From the NCBI GenBank assembly GCA_029256035.1, contig JAQSYR010000002.1, positions 1-45,410 of the forward strand: a DNA stretch of 45,410 nucleotides, written 5' to 3'. Below, piece by piece: positions 34,095-42,533 of this stretch (the first letter of the stretch is position 1; each line of letters begins with the position of its first letter). Source of the stretch: Anaerocolumna sp. GTDB taxonomy: Bacteria > Bacillota > Clostridia > Lachnospirales > Lachnospiraceae. The translations under genes were made by a program, and so were the position numbers. The notes below the pieces were generated by a model. That model ran no database searches. It saw nothing but the letters and a program-made list of their open reading frames with translations, and had not been told where the DNA came from.

Positions 34095-35104
34095 AAACTT
34101 TAAAAAGAATTTTTAAAGCAAGAGAAATATCGTCCTTAACTTTTTTGATAATTATGTTTCTAGTTGTAGGTGCAGTCAATCCTGCATTTCTACAGATAAG
34201 AAATCTATTTCTTACGTTTAACGGAAGTGTCGTGTTTGTACTTTTGGCTGTTGGAATATCTTTTGTAATTATAACAGGAGAAATTGATGTTTCTATAGGT
34301 GCCACCCTTGGATTAGCAGCAGCAGTTTCAGCAACTTTGTTAAGAGGTGGAAGTCCATGGATAGTTGCACTAATTGCAGCAATATTAGTTGGTATCGGAG
34401 TTGGACTTATTAATGGTATCGGAGTTACTGTTTTAAGGGTACCTTCCATCATAATGACACTTGGAGTTAATGGAATTGTAAGAGGAGCTATTTACGTATA
34501 TACCAACGGTAAATGGGTAGAAAATATTCCCTTTGAGTTTAAAGCTCTTTCACAAGCAAGTATTTTTAAAACAGTAACTTATTTTTTCTTCTGTACAATT
34601 TTATTTATGCTCTTGGTTCATTTCATACTCACTAAAACTAGACAAGGACGTCATTTTGCAGCAGTTGGTGATAATATGCAAGGGGCAAATCTAATTGGAA
34701 TACCAGTTGATAAAACAAAAGTGATAGCATATATAGTAAGCGGAATTTTTGCTGCTATAGCAGGTATTGTTTATGTAAGCCGTGTAGGCTTTGTTACTCC
34801 TACAGCAGGAAATGGATATGAAATGAAAGCAATTGCTGCATGTGTGTTAGGGGGTATTAGTCTTGCAGGTGGAGTTGGAACTGTGGTTGGTGCAACAATA
34901 GGTGCAATTATTATGGCTTCCATCAGTCGTGTTTTAGTATTTTTACAATTTTCTTCAGATTATGATAATACAATTACAGGAATTTTACTAATTGTAATTG
35001 TAGTTGCAGACTCCTTAATTCAAAGACGTATTTGTGAAAAGGCACGTCGGGAAAGATTGTCGGCAAGAACGTTATCAGAAGTAGGAGGTAAAGGCGATGA
35101 ATAA
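34091..35104 (+). CDS. lsrC: AI-2 ABC transporter permease LsrC
   Basis: This is a 337-aa polytopic membrane permease of the branched-chain/ribose type with about nine or ten hydrophobic segments. The family signature lies in VGFVTPTAGNGYEMKAIAAC and VLGGISLAGGVGTVVG (residues ~225-275), and INGIGVTVLRVPSIIMTLG is near residue 110. Start ATG overlaps the lsrA stop as ATGA, with GAGGAGG upstream, so translation is coupled. It should pair with LsrD to form the membrane channel. Which of the two permeases is C or D is by gene order. Confidence 0.86.
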   Translation: MKTLKRIFKAREISSLTFLIIMFLVVGAVNPAFLQIRNLFLTFNGSVVFVLLAVGISFVIITGEIDVSIGATLGLAAAVSATLLRGGSPWIVALIAAILVGIGVGLINGIGVTVLRVPSIIMTLGVNGIVRGAIYVYTNGKWVENIPFEFKALSQASIFKTVTYFFFCTILFMLLVHFILTKTRQGRHFAAVGDNMQGANLIGIPVDKTKVIAYIVSGIFAAIAGIVYVSRVGFVTPTAGNGYEMKAIAACVLGGISLAGGVGTVVGATIGAIIMASISRVLVFLQFSSDYDNTITGILLIVIVVADSLIQRRICEKARRERLSARTLSEVGGKGDE

Positions 35105-36101
35105 AAGTCTATTAAAAGAAAAACTATTTCGGTGGGAAAATTTTCTTGTCCTCATTTTGATAACGGAGATTATAATATTTGGTTTGCTAAATCCTAAGTT
35201 TTTACAATCCAGAGTTTTATTGGGGAGTATTAACGATTTTATATCAATTTGCATTATTTCATTATTTGTAACTTTTGTATTTATAACTGGTGGAATGGAT
35301 ATTCAAGCAGGTTCCATTGTGGGACTAACATCAATTTCTTTAGGAGTTTTATGGCAAGATGCGGGATTAAATATTTGGGCAGCTGTTGTTGTTGCCATTT
35401 TAATTGGAGCTATATGTGGTGCAATTAGTGGATTTTTAGTTGCATTTACTGGTGTTCAAGCCATGGTTGTGACTTTGGGTGGACAGTTCCTATATTCGGG
35501 ATTAGCCTTAGCAGTAGTTAATTTATCTTCTTCTAGTGCATTTGAGGGAATTAGTGGATTTCCTAACTCATTTATAGCTCTTGCAACGAGCAAAACTCTT
35601 GGAATACCAAACCAAGTAATAGTTTTCTTAATATTAATCATTTTAAGTTATATTTTATTACATAAAACAAAATATGGAAGATATATATTCCTTTGTGGAA
35701 TCAATCGTAATGCGGCTATATACTCTGGTATCAAAACCAAATTAATAATTATGAGTACCTATATTCTTTCCGGAATGAGTGCTTCTATCGCAGGAATTGT
35801 GTTAACAAGTTATCTTGGTTCAGCAAGAGCAGATCTTGGTAAAGAGTTAACGCTGCCAATAATAACAGCAGTAGTTCTAGGCGGAACTTCTAATTTGGGT
35901 GGAAAAGGTGGAGTATTGGGAACAGCTCTAGCAGCAGTAGTTATTGGAATAATGAGATTTGGATTAGTTATGGCAGGATTGCCAACTCAGTATTTAGATA
36001 TACCAATAGGTACATTACTTGTGGTTACAGTAGCAGCCCGAACAGTTTCAGGCAATACAAAGTTGATAAAAACCATTGGTAAAATGTTTGGCAAGGCTTA
36101 G
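35097..36101 (+). CDS. lsrD: AI-2 ABC transporter permease LsrD
   Basis: This is a 334-aa permease paralogous to lsrC, with FITGGMDIQAGSIVGL near residue 65 and the family signature TAVVLGGTSNLGGKGGVLG near residue 260. Hydrophobic helices fill the rest. It overlaps the lsrC end by eight nt, with GGAGGT upstream, and so is translationally coupled. It would complete the LsrCD heterodimer. Confidence 0.86.
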   Translation: MNKSLLKEKLFRWENFLVLILITEIIIFGLLNPKFLQSRVLLGSINDFISICIISLFVTFVFITGGMDIQAGSIVGLTSISLGVLWQDAGLNIWAAVVVAILIGAICGAISGFLVAFTGVQAMVVTLGGQFLYSGLALAVVNLSSSSAFEGISGFPNSFIALATSKTLGIPNQVIVFLILIILSYILLHKTKYGRYIFLCGINRNAAIYSGIKTKLIIMSTYILSGMSASIAGIVLTSYLGSARADLGKELTLPIITAVVLGGTSNLGGKGGVLGTALAAVVIGIMRFGLVMAGLPTQYLDIPIGTLLVVTVAARTVSGNTKLIKTIGKMFGKA

Positions 36102-36120
36102 GTTTGTGTTGAATTTGTTG

Positions 36121-36142
36121 ATTATTATATTTTTATAATAAT
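36121..36142 (+). repeat. AT-only hairpin between lsrD and lsrB
   Basis: ATTATTATA and TATAATAAT form a perfect 9-bp stem with loop TTTT. It is too weak for termination. It may stabilise the lsrB end of the message or simply reflect AT-richness. Confidence 0.3.
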
Positions 36143-36175
36143 AGATGAAAAATAATGTATTGAGGAGGAATTGGT

Positions 36176-37312
36176 ATGAAAAAGAAAGTAGTAAGTATTA
36201 TGTTATGTGTAGCAATGATGGTAACATTAATTAGTGGGTGTGCTAAAAAAGATACTCAAACTGGAGCTAGTAATGATACAACAGCAGCTACAACAGCAGC
36301 ACAAACGGAAGCCGCTACAAGTGGAGAAGCTTCAAGCGATGATATTTCCATTACTTTTGTTCCTAAATTATCAGGTAATGCATTTTTTGAATCAGCTAAT
36401 ACTGGTGCACAGGAATATGCAGCTAAAGTTGGTGGATATACCGTTAAATATGATGGAAATCCTGAAGCTGCAGTTGCAAACCAAGTAGCAATCATTAACA
36501 ATGCTATTTCTCAAGGAGCAGATGGTATCTGTGTTTCATCTGTAGACGCAACTGGTCTTGATGCAGCCATGAAAAAAGCAATGGAAGCAGGCCTAGCTGT
36601 TGTAACTTGGGACTCTGATGTATCAAATGATGCACGTTCCTTAATGGTTTCTCAGGGAACCCCTGAACAACTTGGTCAAATGTTAGTTGATATGGCAGCA
36701 GAAGGAATGGAAGATCCTTTAGCGGATGACGTAACATATGCTTGGCACTATTCTCAAGCTACCGTTGCTGATCAGAATTCCTGGCAAGTTGCTGGTGAAG
36801 CATATATTGCTGAAAAGTATCCTAACTGGACAAATGTAGCACCAGATAATTATTACAGCGAACAGGATGCTGAAAAAGCAATCTCCGTTGGTGAATCAAT
36901 TTTAACTGCACATCCTGATATTACAGCAATTATTTGTAATGACTCAACTGCATTACCAGGGCAAGCACAAGCAGCTCAGAATCTTGGATTAACATCTGAA
37001 GATGTAGTCATAACAGGTTTTGCTGCACCTAACTCAATGAAAGATTATTGCCGTGCTGGAATTATTGAAAGATGGGGATTATGGGATTGTAAAGTTCAAG
37101 GTGCTATGGGAACTTATCTTGCATACTGGTTAGCTTCAGGTAATACGTTTAAAGTTGGTGATAAAATTGAAATACCTGAAATAGGTACGGTAGAAGTTAT
37201 GCCAAATACAATATTAAATCCAGATGCTTATACAGCTGAAGATTCTGGTGTTGTATTGTTGCCAGAAAGAACAGTATTTGATATTAATAATATGGATAAT
37301 TATGATTTCTAA
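36176..37312 (+). CDS. lsrB: AI-2-binding lipoprotein LsrB
   Basis: This 378-aa periplasmic-binding-type protein is anchored as a lipoprotein (lipobox LISGC, Cys22), followed by a Thr/Ala-rich linker. The mature part matches LsrB: FVPKLSGNAFFESAN, WDSDV, SQGTPEQLGQMLVDMA, TVADQNSWQ, RWGLWDCKVQG, and the ending VLLPERTVFDINNMDNYDF. Of six AI-2 contacts known in enterobacterial LsrB, Lys35, Asp116, Asp166 and Gln167 correspond to Lys64, Asp146, Asp199 and Gln200. Pro220 and Ala222 align with Asn255 and Ser257. AGGAGGAA precedes the ATG. It lies 74 nt after lsrD in the lsr operon. Confidence 0.9.
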   Translation: MKKKVVSIMLCVAMMVTLISGCAKKDTQTGASNDTTAATTAAQTEAATSGEASSDDISITFVPKLSGNAFFESANTGAQEYAAKVGGYTVKYDGNPEAAVANQVAIINNAISQGADGICVSSVDATGLDAAMKKAMEAGLAVVTWDSDVSNDARSLMVSQGTPEQLGQMLVDMAAEGMEDPLADDVTYAWHYSQATVADQNSWQVAGEAYIAEKYPNWTNVAPDNYYSEQDAEKAISVGESILTAHPDITAIICNDSTALPGQAQAAQNLGLTSEDVVITGFAAPNSMKDYCRAGIIERWGLWDCKVQGAMGTYLAYWLASGNTFKVGDKIEIPEIGTVEVMPNTILNPDAYTAEDSGVVLLPERTVFDINNMDNYDF

Positions 37313-37415
37313 GAGACGTAAGTAATAATTTAATTCAGTTTATAAGTAAAGTATAGATATATTTAAAGATTAAGAATACCGAGAATATATTAATGACTTT
37401 AGTTATATAAATTTG

Positions 37416-37444
37416 GGGGTCTCACTTCATAAAGGTGTGACTCC
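37416..37444 (+). repeat. Hairpin between lsrB and lsrF
   Basis: GGGGTCTCAC (37416-37425) pairs with GTGTGACTCC (37435-37444), with one mismatch and one G-U pair. No U-run follows. It sits in the 168-nt gap and could set the lsrB:lsrF message ratio by processing or stability. Confidence 0.45.
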
Positions 37445-37480
37445 TAAACTATTAAAGTAGTTGTAAAAGGAGGTAAATGA

Positions 37481-38359
37481 ATGGCAGATTTAGATGGATT
37501 GAAGGTTGCAAAGGATTATCATGTTGGTACATCTTTTGCAAAACAAGGTGGATTCTATGTAAAAGGAATGGCAGATGTAGACTGGGGCATGAAAGCCCGT
37601 TTGGCCAGTATTTTTAAACCAGAAAGTGGTCGTACTGTTATGCTTGCATTTGATCATGGGTATTTTATGGGATCTACAGCAGGACTTGAGAGATTAGATA
37701 TTGTAATTCCTCCTGTTTTAGAACATATTGATGTGCTAATGGGAACAAGAGGTGCGTTACGTACATGTATATCAGCAAGTACAGGAAAAGCGGTAGCCCT
37801 ACGTGTAAGCTGCGGTTCCTCTATATTAGATGATGACCTAAGCCATGAAGTTATTGGAGTTAGTATTGAAGATGCTGTTAGAATGAATGCAGCATGTATG
37901 GCTGTTCAAACTTTCATTGGTGCAGATGGAGAGAAGGACAGTTTAGATAATCTTTGTAAGACTGTTGATGCAGGTATTCAGTATGGTATACCAACAATGG
38001 GTGTTGTTGCTGTTGGAAAGCAAATGGAAAGAACAAGTAGATTCTTTAAGTTGGCGACTCGCATATTACCTGAATTAGGTGCACATATTGTAAAGACATA
38101 TTATTGTGAGGATTTTGAAGAAATTACTGCTGCTTGTCCTGTTCCAATTGTAGTTGCAGGTGGTAAAAAACTGCCTGAAGATGAAGCATTGGAAATGTGC
38201 TATCATGCTATAGCTGAGGGAGCTGCAGGTATTGATATGGGACGAAATATCTTCCAGAGTCTTGATCCTGTTGCTATGGCACAAGCAGTTAATATGATTG
38301 TTCATAAGAATGCTACAGATAAAGAAGCATACGAATTTTTCTTAGATACAAAAAAATAA
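37481..38359 (+). CDS. lsrF: 3-hydroxy-5-phosphonooxypentane-2,4-dione thiolase LsrF
   Basis: This 292-aa aldolase-fold enzyme, by family, transfers an acetyl group from the isomerised phospho-AI-2 to CoA. This yields acetyl-CoA and dihydroxyacetone phosphate and ends the signal. Near-identical blocks to LsrF include MLAFDHGYFMG, GTRGALRTC, ITAACPVPIVVAGGKKLPE and GIDMGRNIFQS. The likely Schiff-base lysine is Lys205 in IVKTYY. AAGGAGG lies seven nt before ATG 37481. It is the last gene of the + strand lsr operon, with a terminator behind. lsrG, which usually supplies its substrate, is absent. Confidence 0.93.
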   Translation: MADLDGLKVAKDYHVGTSFAKQGGFYVKGMADVDWGMKARLASIFKPESGRTVMLAFDHGYFMGSTAGLERLDIVIPPVLEHIDVLMGTRGALRTCISASTGKAVALRVSCGSSILDDDLSHEVIGVSIEDAVRMNAACMAVQTFIGADGEKDSLDNLCKTVDAGIQYGIPTMGVVAVGKQMERTSRFFKLATRILPELGAHIVKTYYCEDFEEITAACPVPIVVAGGKKLPEDEALEMCYHAIAEGAAGIDMGRNIFQSLDPVAMAQAVNMIVHKNATDKEAYEFFLDTKK

Positions 38360-38396
38360 GACCATATTTATATTTATCACGCCTAAGGTTTTAAAA

Positions 38397-38433
38397 AATA
38401 GCCTGTTGTTAATTTCCAACAGGTTATTTTTTT
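38397..38433. terminator. Bidirectional terminator between lsrF and the lipoprotein gene
   Basis: The stem AATAGCCTGTTG (38397-38408) pairs with CAACAGGTTATT (38417-38428) through one G-U pair. T7 follows on the + strand and a run of T on the - strand, so both convergent genes can end here. Confidence 0.82.
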
Positions 38434-38533
38434 ACGTTATTAATGTTTGTTATTTTTTAATAACATAAACTTTACAGGATTTATTGTTTCATTATTGTAT
38501 TATTTTATTCCTTGGTTTTGAACACTATTTTAT

Positions 38534-39784
38534 TTATTCGGGAATCCTTATTTCCCCATCTTCATAAATGTAATCATAAACACTGGTGGTATAAGAGATT
38601 ACACTTTTACTTTGTACATCAAAAAATTCATAATATTTTAGAGTGGTATTTGTCTCACATACTAAAAGGATAGTAGTATTGCTTGCCCAAAGAGGTTCAA
38701 TAATCTTAACTGCAATTCCTAATTTATTTTCTATAAGACGTATTTCACCAAAACCATTGTAATTATAGCTGAACTCAAGTGGATCAAGGTCGGTAAGCAT
38801 TAAGGATTGTGTTTTATCTATTGAAAATACTTTATAAATTACACTACTTGAATTAAGTCTTTTTGCTGTCATTTCATCTACCAGCGGCACCATAAGACTC
38901 CAATTCACTTTATCATTATCATCTATTATGCAAAGGTTTTTACTTGTATTTTTATTATCCCATTTTGCATAATTACTTAAGTAAATCTTTGTTCCATCGG
39001 TAATCATATAACTGTATACCGTTTCTGTTATCCCTTTTCCCTCACCTGCAAAATTATCACGTGAATTGTCTACAAAAACCGTAAAATATGTGTCCTGATT
39101 TACACTATAAATAATATCAGTAATAATGGGGTCCCCTTCCACCGTAGATTGAACAATCCTTAATTGTGATGCAATATTTCTACTTACATTCTCAACAAAT
39201 ATTTGGACCATTTTGCTATTTTCAATTCCTGACGGGGTTATGACAACAGCCCCTTCTTTTGCAGCTTTTTCCATATTGTAATCCGCGTCAAGATTCTTAA
39301 GATCCTCAAAACCATTTGGAGTGGAAGCTGTTATATTTGATTCACCAAGTTCAAATTCTGCATAATAATTTTTATTATCAATTTCTTTAATTACCCGATA
39401 TTTTCCGTTAGTAAACGAATAATCAAACCATGAAAGATCAATGTAAATGGTAGTAGCAGATTGAGGCGAAGCAATATAACCTATGGCATGCCACCCAAAA
39501 TTCTCTGGAAAAGGAATCTGATACCAGGTTCCATCAATTAGCTTTTCTATGGAAAAAGGCTCACCATAAATAGATTCCTTTTCTGTGTTATTTTGAATAA
39601 AACAAGTAATACGCTCAATATCCTTTCCATAAACTTCATACTGAGTAGTTAAAATAATATTACCTGATGTATCAAAATCAGAAATTTTTTTGTCGGATGC
39701 AATTAAGGAATTATCTTTTATGGTACAACCAGATGAAATGATAAGAATAGTTAAAATTAATAATAATTTATATATTTTACTCAT
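38534..39784 (-). CDS. Hypothetical lipoprotein
   Basis: I do not recognise this 416-aa protein. It starts MSKIYKLLLILTILIISSGC, a lipoprotein signal with lipobox Cys20, so it should be attached to the outer face of the membrane. The rest is rich in Thr, Asp, Asn and Tyr with alternating beta-strand-like segments and no membrane helix, suggesting an extracellular beta-rich domain. No catalytic motif stands out. The start is set by the signal peptide and AGAGGCGG upstream; an in-frame ATG 18 codons earlier would bury the signal. It is a single gene, convergent with lsrF and divergent from tex. Confidence 0.7.
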   Translation of the reverse strand: MSKIYKLLLILTILIISSGCTIKDNSLIASDKKISDFDTSGNIILTTQYEVYGKDIERITCFIQNNTEKESIYGEPFSIEKLIDGTWYQIPFPENFGWHAIGYIASPQSATTIYIDLSWFDYSFTNGKYRVIKEIDNKNYYAEFELGESNITASTPNGFEDLKNLDADYNMEKAAKEGAVVITPSGIENSKMVQIFVENVSRNIASQLRIVQSTVEGDPIITDIIYSVNQDTYFTVFVDNSRDNFAGEGKGITETVYSYMITDGTKIYLSNYAKWDNKNTSKNLCIIDDNDKVNWSLMVPLVDEMTAKRLNSSSVIYKVFSIDKTQSLMLTDLDPLEFSYNYNGFGEIRLIENKLGIAVKIIEPLWASNTTILLVCETNTTLKYYEFFDVQSKSVISYTTSVYDYIYEDGEIRIPE

Positions 39785-39818
39785 ATAGCCGCCTCTCATA
39801 ATAGAATTTAGTGGGTGA

Positions 39819-39842
39819 TTGCCAAAATAGGTTGCCAAAATA
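39819..39842 (+). repeat. Two direct 11-bp repeats TTGCCAAAATA
   Basis: TTGCCAAAATA occurs at 39819-39829 and 39832-39842, spaced 13 bp start to start, just upstream of the lipoprotein gene. This could be a regulator site or a small duplication. Confidence 0.35.
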
Positions 39843-39890
39843 TCCAGTTCTCAGTATATTGAACTATAATTAAAATATACCACAAATATA

Positions 39891-39966
39891 GGTGTCAGGC
39901 ACCATGAACAAATCATGAACAAAATGTTTCTATTTTGTTCATAGTTTGTTCATGGTGCCTGACACC
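39891..39966. repeat. 76-bp REP-like hairpin upstream of tex
   Basis: Two 35-nt arms (39891-39925 and 39932-39966) pair with only two adjacent mismatches around a 6-nt loop. The ends are GGTGTCAGGCACC and GGTGCCTGACACC. Within each arm ATGAACAAA or its complement occurs twice. No transposase gene is present. The form resembles non-autonomous REP-type elements moved by Y1 (RAYT) transposases; that link is inference. Confidence 0.7.
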
Positions 39967-40044
39967 GGTCTTGATTTTAACTGTCTGCAATGGTATTATG
40001 GAAGAGAATGTATGTTAAATTATATGGAACAAAGGAGCAACATA

Positions 40045-42189
40045 ATGGATATATTAAAGCAGCTGCGGGACGAGCTTGGTATTAAATTAGAGCAAGTAGA
40101 AGCTACCGTAAAATTAATTGATGAAGGAAATACCATACCCTTTATAGCCAGATACCGTAAAGAAGTAACGGGTTCATTAAATGATGAAGTATTAAGAAAT
40201 TTGCACGAAAGGCTTCTTTATCTTCGAAATCTGGAAGATAAGAAAGCTAGTGTATTATCAAGCATAGAAGAACAGGGAAAACTGACGGAAGAGTTAAAGA
40301 ACCAGATTTTAGCGGCTACAACACTAGTAGTTGTGGAAGATTTATACCGACCATATCGTCCAAAGAGAAGAACCAGGGCTACCATTGCCAAAGAAAAGGG
40401 ACTAGAACCACTAGCCAATATTATACTATTGCAAATGACGAATCAGCCTATTGAAAAAGAGGCAGCAGCTTTTCTCTCAGAAGAAAAAGAGGTTGTAACA
40501 GTGGAAGAGGCCATTGCCGGTGCAATGGATATAATTGCGGAGAGTATTTCTGATGAGGCTGATTATAGAATTCACATTAGAAAGGTTACTTTTGATGAAG
40601 GAATAATTGCCTCAACCTGCAAGGATGAGAAAGCAGAGAGTGTCTATGAGATGTATTATAATTTTGAAGAGAAGCTGACGAAACTGGCTGGTCATAGAGT
40701 GCTTGCTCTCAATCGTGGTGAAAATGAGAAGATATTGACCGTAAAAATAATGGCGCCAGAAGATAAAATTCTTCTGTATCTCCAAACTAAGACAATTACA
40801 AGAGATAATCCATACACCAACGATATTTTAAAATCAACCATTGAAGATAGTTATAAAAGGCTTATTGCTCCAGCCATTGAGAGGGAAATAAGAAATGATC
40901 TTACGGAAAAAGCCGAAGATGGTGCTATTAAAGTATTTGGTAAGAACTTAGAGCAGCTTCTGATGCAGCCTCCAATTGTGGGACAAGTGGTACTTGGTTG
41001 GGATCCGGCATTTCGTACCGGTTGTAAACTTGCAGTAGTAGATGGAACTGGCAAAGTGTTAGATACTATGGTTATTTATCCGACAGCACCACAAAACAAA
41101 GTGGATGAGGCTAAGAAAAAGGTAAGTGAATTAATCAAGAAATATGGAATATCAGTAATTTCCATTGGAAATGGAACTGCTTCAAGAGAATCTGAATTAA
41201 TCGTTGCAGATTTATTAAAAGAAATGCACAGCCATGTTCAGTACGTTATTGTAAATGAAGCAGGAGCCTCTGTATATTCAGCAAGTAAACTGGCGACGGA
41301 AGAATTTCCAAACTTTGATGTGGGTCAGAGAAGTGCTGCTTCCATTGCAAGAAGATTACAAGATCCTCTGGCAGAGCTAGTTAAAATTGATCCAAAATCC
41401 ATTGGAGTTGGACAGTATCAGCATGATATGAACCAAAAGAAATTATCGGAGGCATTAACCGGAGTCGTTGAAGATTGTGTAAATAAAGTAGGAGTTGATT
41501 TAAATACAGCCTCAGCTTCCCTTCTTGAATACATTTCCGGTATCAGTAAGGTAATAGCGAAAAATATTGTATCCTATAGGGAAGAGAATGGACGATTTAC
41601 GAATCGAAGTCAATTGCTTAAAGTGGCAAAATTAGGACCAAAAGCATTTGAACAGTGTGCTGGTTTTATGAGAATACAAGATGGTAAAAATCCATTGGAT
41701 GCAACCAGTGTTCATCCCGAATCCTATGAAGCAGCTACCAACTTATTAAATAAACTTAACTTTACTTTAACTGATTTAAAAACCGGTGGGCTAGTGAATC
41801 TTTCAAAACTTGTAAAAGATAAAAAAGCAATGGCAGATAATCTGGGAATTGGTGAAATAACACTGATTGACATTATAAAAGAACTAGAAAAGCCAGGTAG
41901 AGACCCTCGTGATGAGATGCCAAAACCAATTTTAAGAACTGATGTTTTAGAAATGAAAGATTTAACAGAAGGTATGCTCTTAAAAGGAACTGTTCGTAAT
42001 GTAATTGATTTTGGTGCCTTTGTAGATATCGGTGTTCATCAGGATGGATTAGTTCATATCTCTCAATTGACAGATAAGAAGTTTGTTAAGCATCCATTAG
42101 ATGTAGTTAGTGTTGGTGATGTTGTAGATGTAAAGGTTATGAGCGTTGATGCTGCCAAAAAGAGGATACAACTTACTATGATCCTTTAG
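40045..42189 (+). CDS. tex: Tex family RNA-binding protein
   Basis: This 714-aa cytoplasmic Tex (YhgF) protein, a relative of eukaryotic Spt6, binds nucleic acids and affects transcription. An N-terminal helical region (IKLEQVEATVKLIDEGNTIPFIARYRKEVTG, read in part, residues ~10-40) is followed by the YqgF-like RNase-H fold (WDPAFRTGCKLAVVDGTGKVL, ~320-340), helix-hairpin-helix repeats (~500-560) and a C-terminal S1 domain (GTVRNVIDFGAFVDIGVHQDG). ATG 40045 has AAAGGAG seven nt upstream; the longer in-frame start at 39946 lies inside the REP-like hairpin and adds 33 unrelated residues. It is a single gene, with a terminator behind. Confidence 0.93.
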   Translation: MDILKQLRDELGIKLEQVEATVKLIDEGNTIPFIARYRKEVTGSLNDEVLRNLHERLLYLRNLEDKKASVLSSIEEQGKLTEELKNQILAATTLVVVEDLYRPYRPKRRTRATIAKEKGLEPLANIILLQMTNQPIEKEAAAFLSEEKEVVTVEEAIAGAMDIIAESISDEADYRIHIRKVTFDEGIIASTCKDEKAESVYEMYYNFEEKLTKLAGHRVLALNRGENEKILTVKIMAPEDKILLYLQTKTITRDNPYTNDILKSTIEDSYKRLIAPAIEREIRNDLTEKAEDGAIKVFGKNLEQLLMQPPIVGQVVLGWDPAFRTGCKLAVVDGTGKVLDTMVIYPTAPQNKVDEAKKKVSELIKKYGISVISIGNGTASRESELIVADLLKEMHSHVQYVIVNEAGASVYSASKLATEEFPNFDVGQRSAASIARRLQDPLAELVKIDPKSIGVGQYQHDMNQKKLSEALTGVVEDCVNKVGVDLNTASASLLEYISGISKVIAKNIVSYREENGRFTNRSQLLKVAKLGPKAFEQCAGFMRIQDGKNPLDATSVHPESYEAATNLLNKLNFTLTDLKTGGLVNLSKLVKDKKAMADNLGIGEITLIDIIKELEKPGRDPRDEMPKPILRTDVLEMKDLTEGMLLKGTVRNVIDFGAFVDIGVHQDGLVHISQLTDKKFVKHPLDVVSVGDVVDVKVMSVDAAKKRIQLTMIL

Positions 42190-42533
42190 TTTGCCAAAGC
42201 TTAGAAAGCAATATTATAAATATAAAACTTAAGCCATTAAAATTTAGCAAATTTTAAGAAACGTCATATAATACAAGGTAACATAAAAACTTGTGCTATA
42301 TGGCGTTTCTTTTTGTCGTTTTCTAAGGAACTACTTATGAGGCTGAAATCAATAATTATTACTATTTACCATGTACTACACATATTAATATACAACAATA
42401 TAATAATTTTAACAGCAGTGGTTACTAGAGATGGTGACTGTACAAAACCCATAGAATGCAACAATGCTACTGTAATATAAAGTTGATAGGGACAAAAACA
42501 ATAAAATATATTCCATTTAAGAGGAGCATTAAC
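42190..42533 (+). promoter_or_regulatory. tex-exopolysaccharide intergenic region (344 bp)
   Basis: This gap holds the tex terminator. It also has an AT-rich stretch with TATAAT at 42399-42404 but no convincing -35 box, and the GAGGAG site (42521-42526) for the next gene. No gene or clear regulatory structure is otherwise visible. Confidence 0.4.
42257..42314 (+). terminator. Terminator after tex
   Basis: AGAAACGTCATATA (42257-42270) pairs with TATATGGCGTTTCT (42297-42310) through one G-U pair. An inner ACAAG/CTTGT stem stacks within, and T4-5 follows. Confidence 0.8.

Noticed and set aside
34018..34452. 144-aa - strand ORF across the lsrA-lsrC junction
   Set aside because: It is a shadow of two coupled genes, with low-complexity Thr/Pro/Ile composition and no start signal.
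32577..36101. Ribose (rbs) transporter
   Set aside because: rbs operons have one permease, RbsD and RbsK; here two permeases, LsrB, LsrF, LsrK and LsrR are present.
39946..40044. Extended N-terminus of Tex
   Set aside because: The extra residues come partly from the REP-like hairpin and are not Tex-like; ATG 40045 has a good ribosome binding site.
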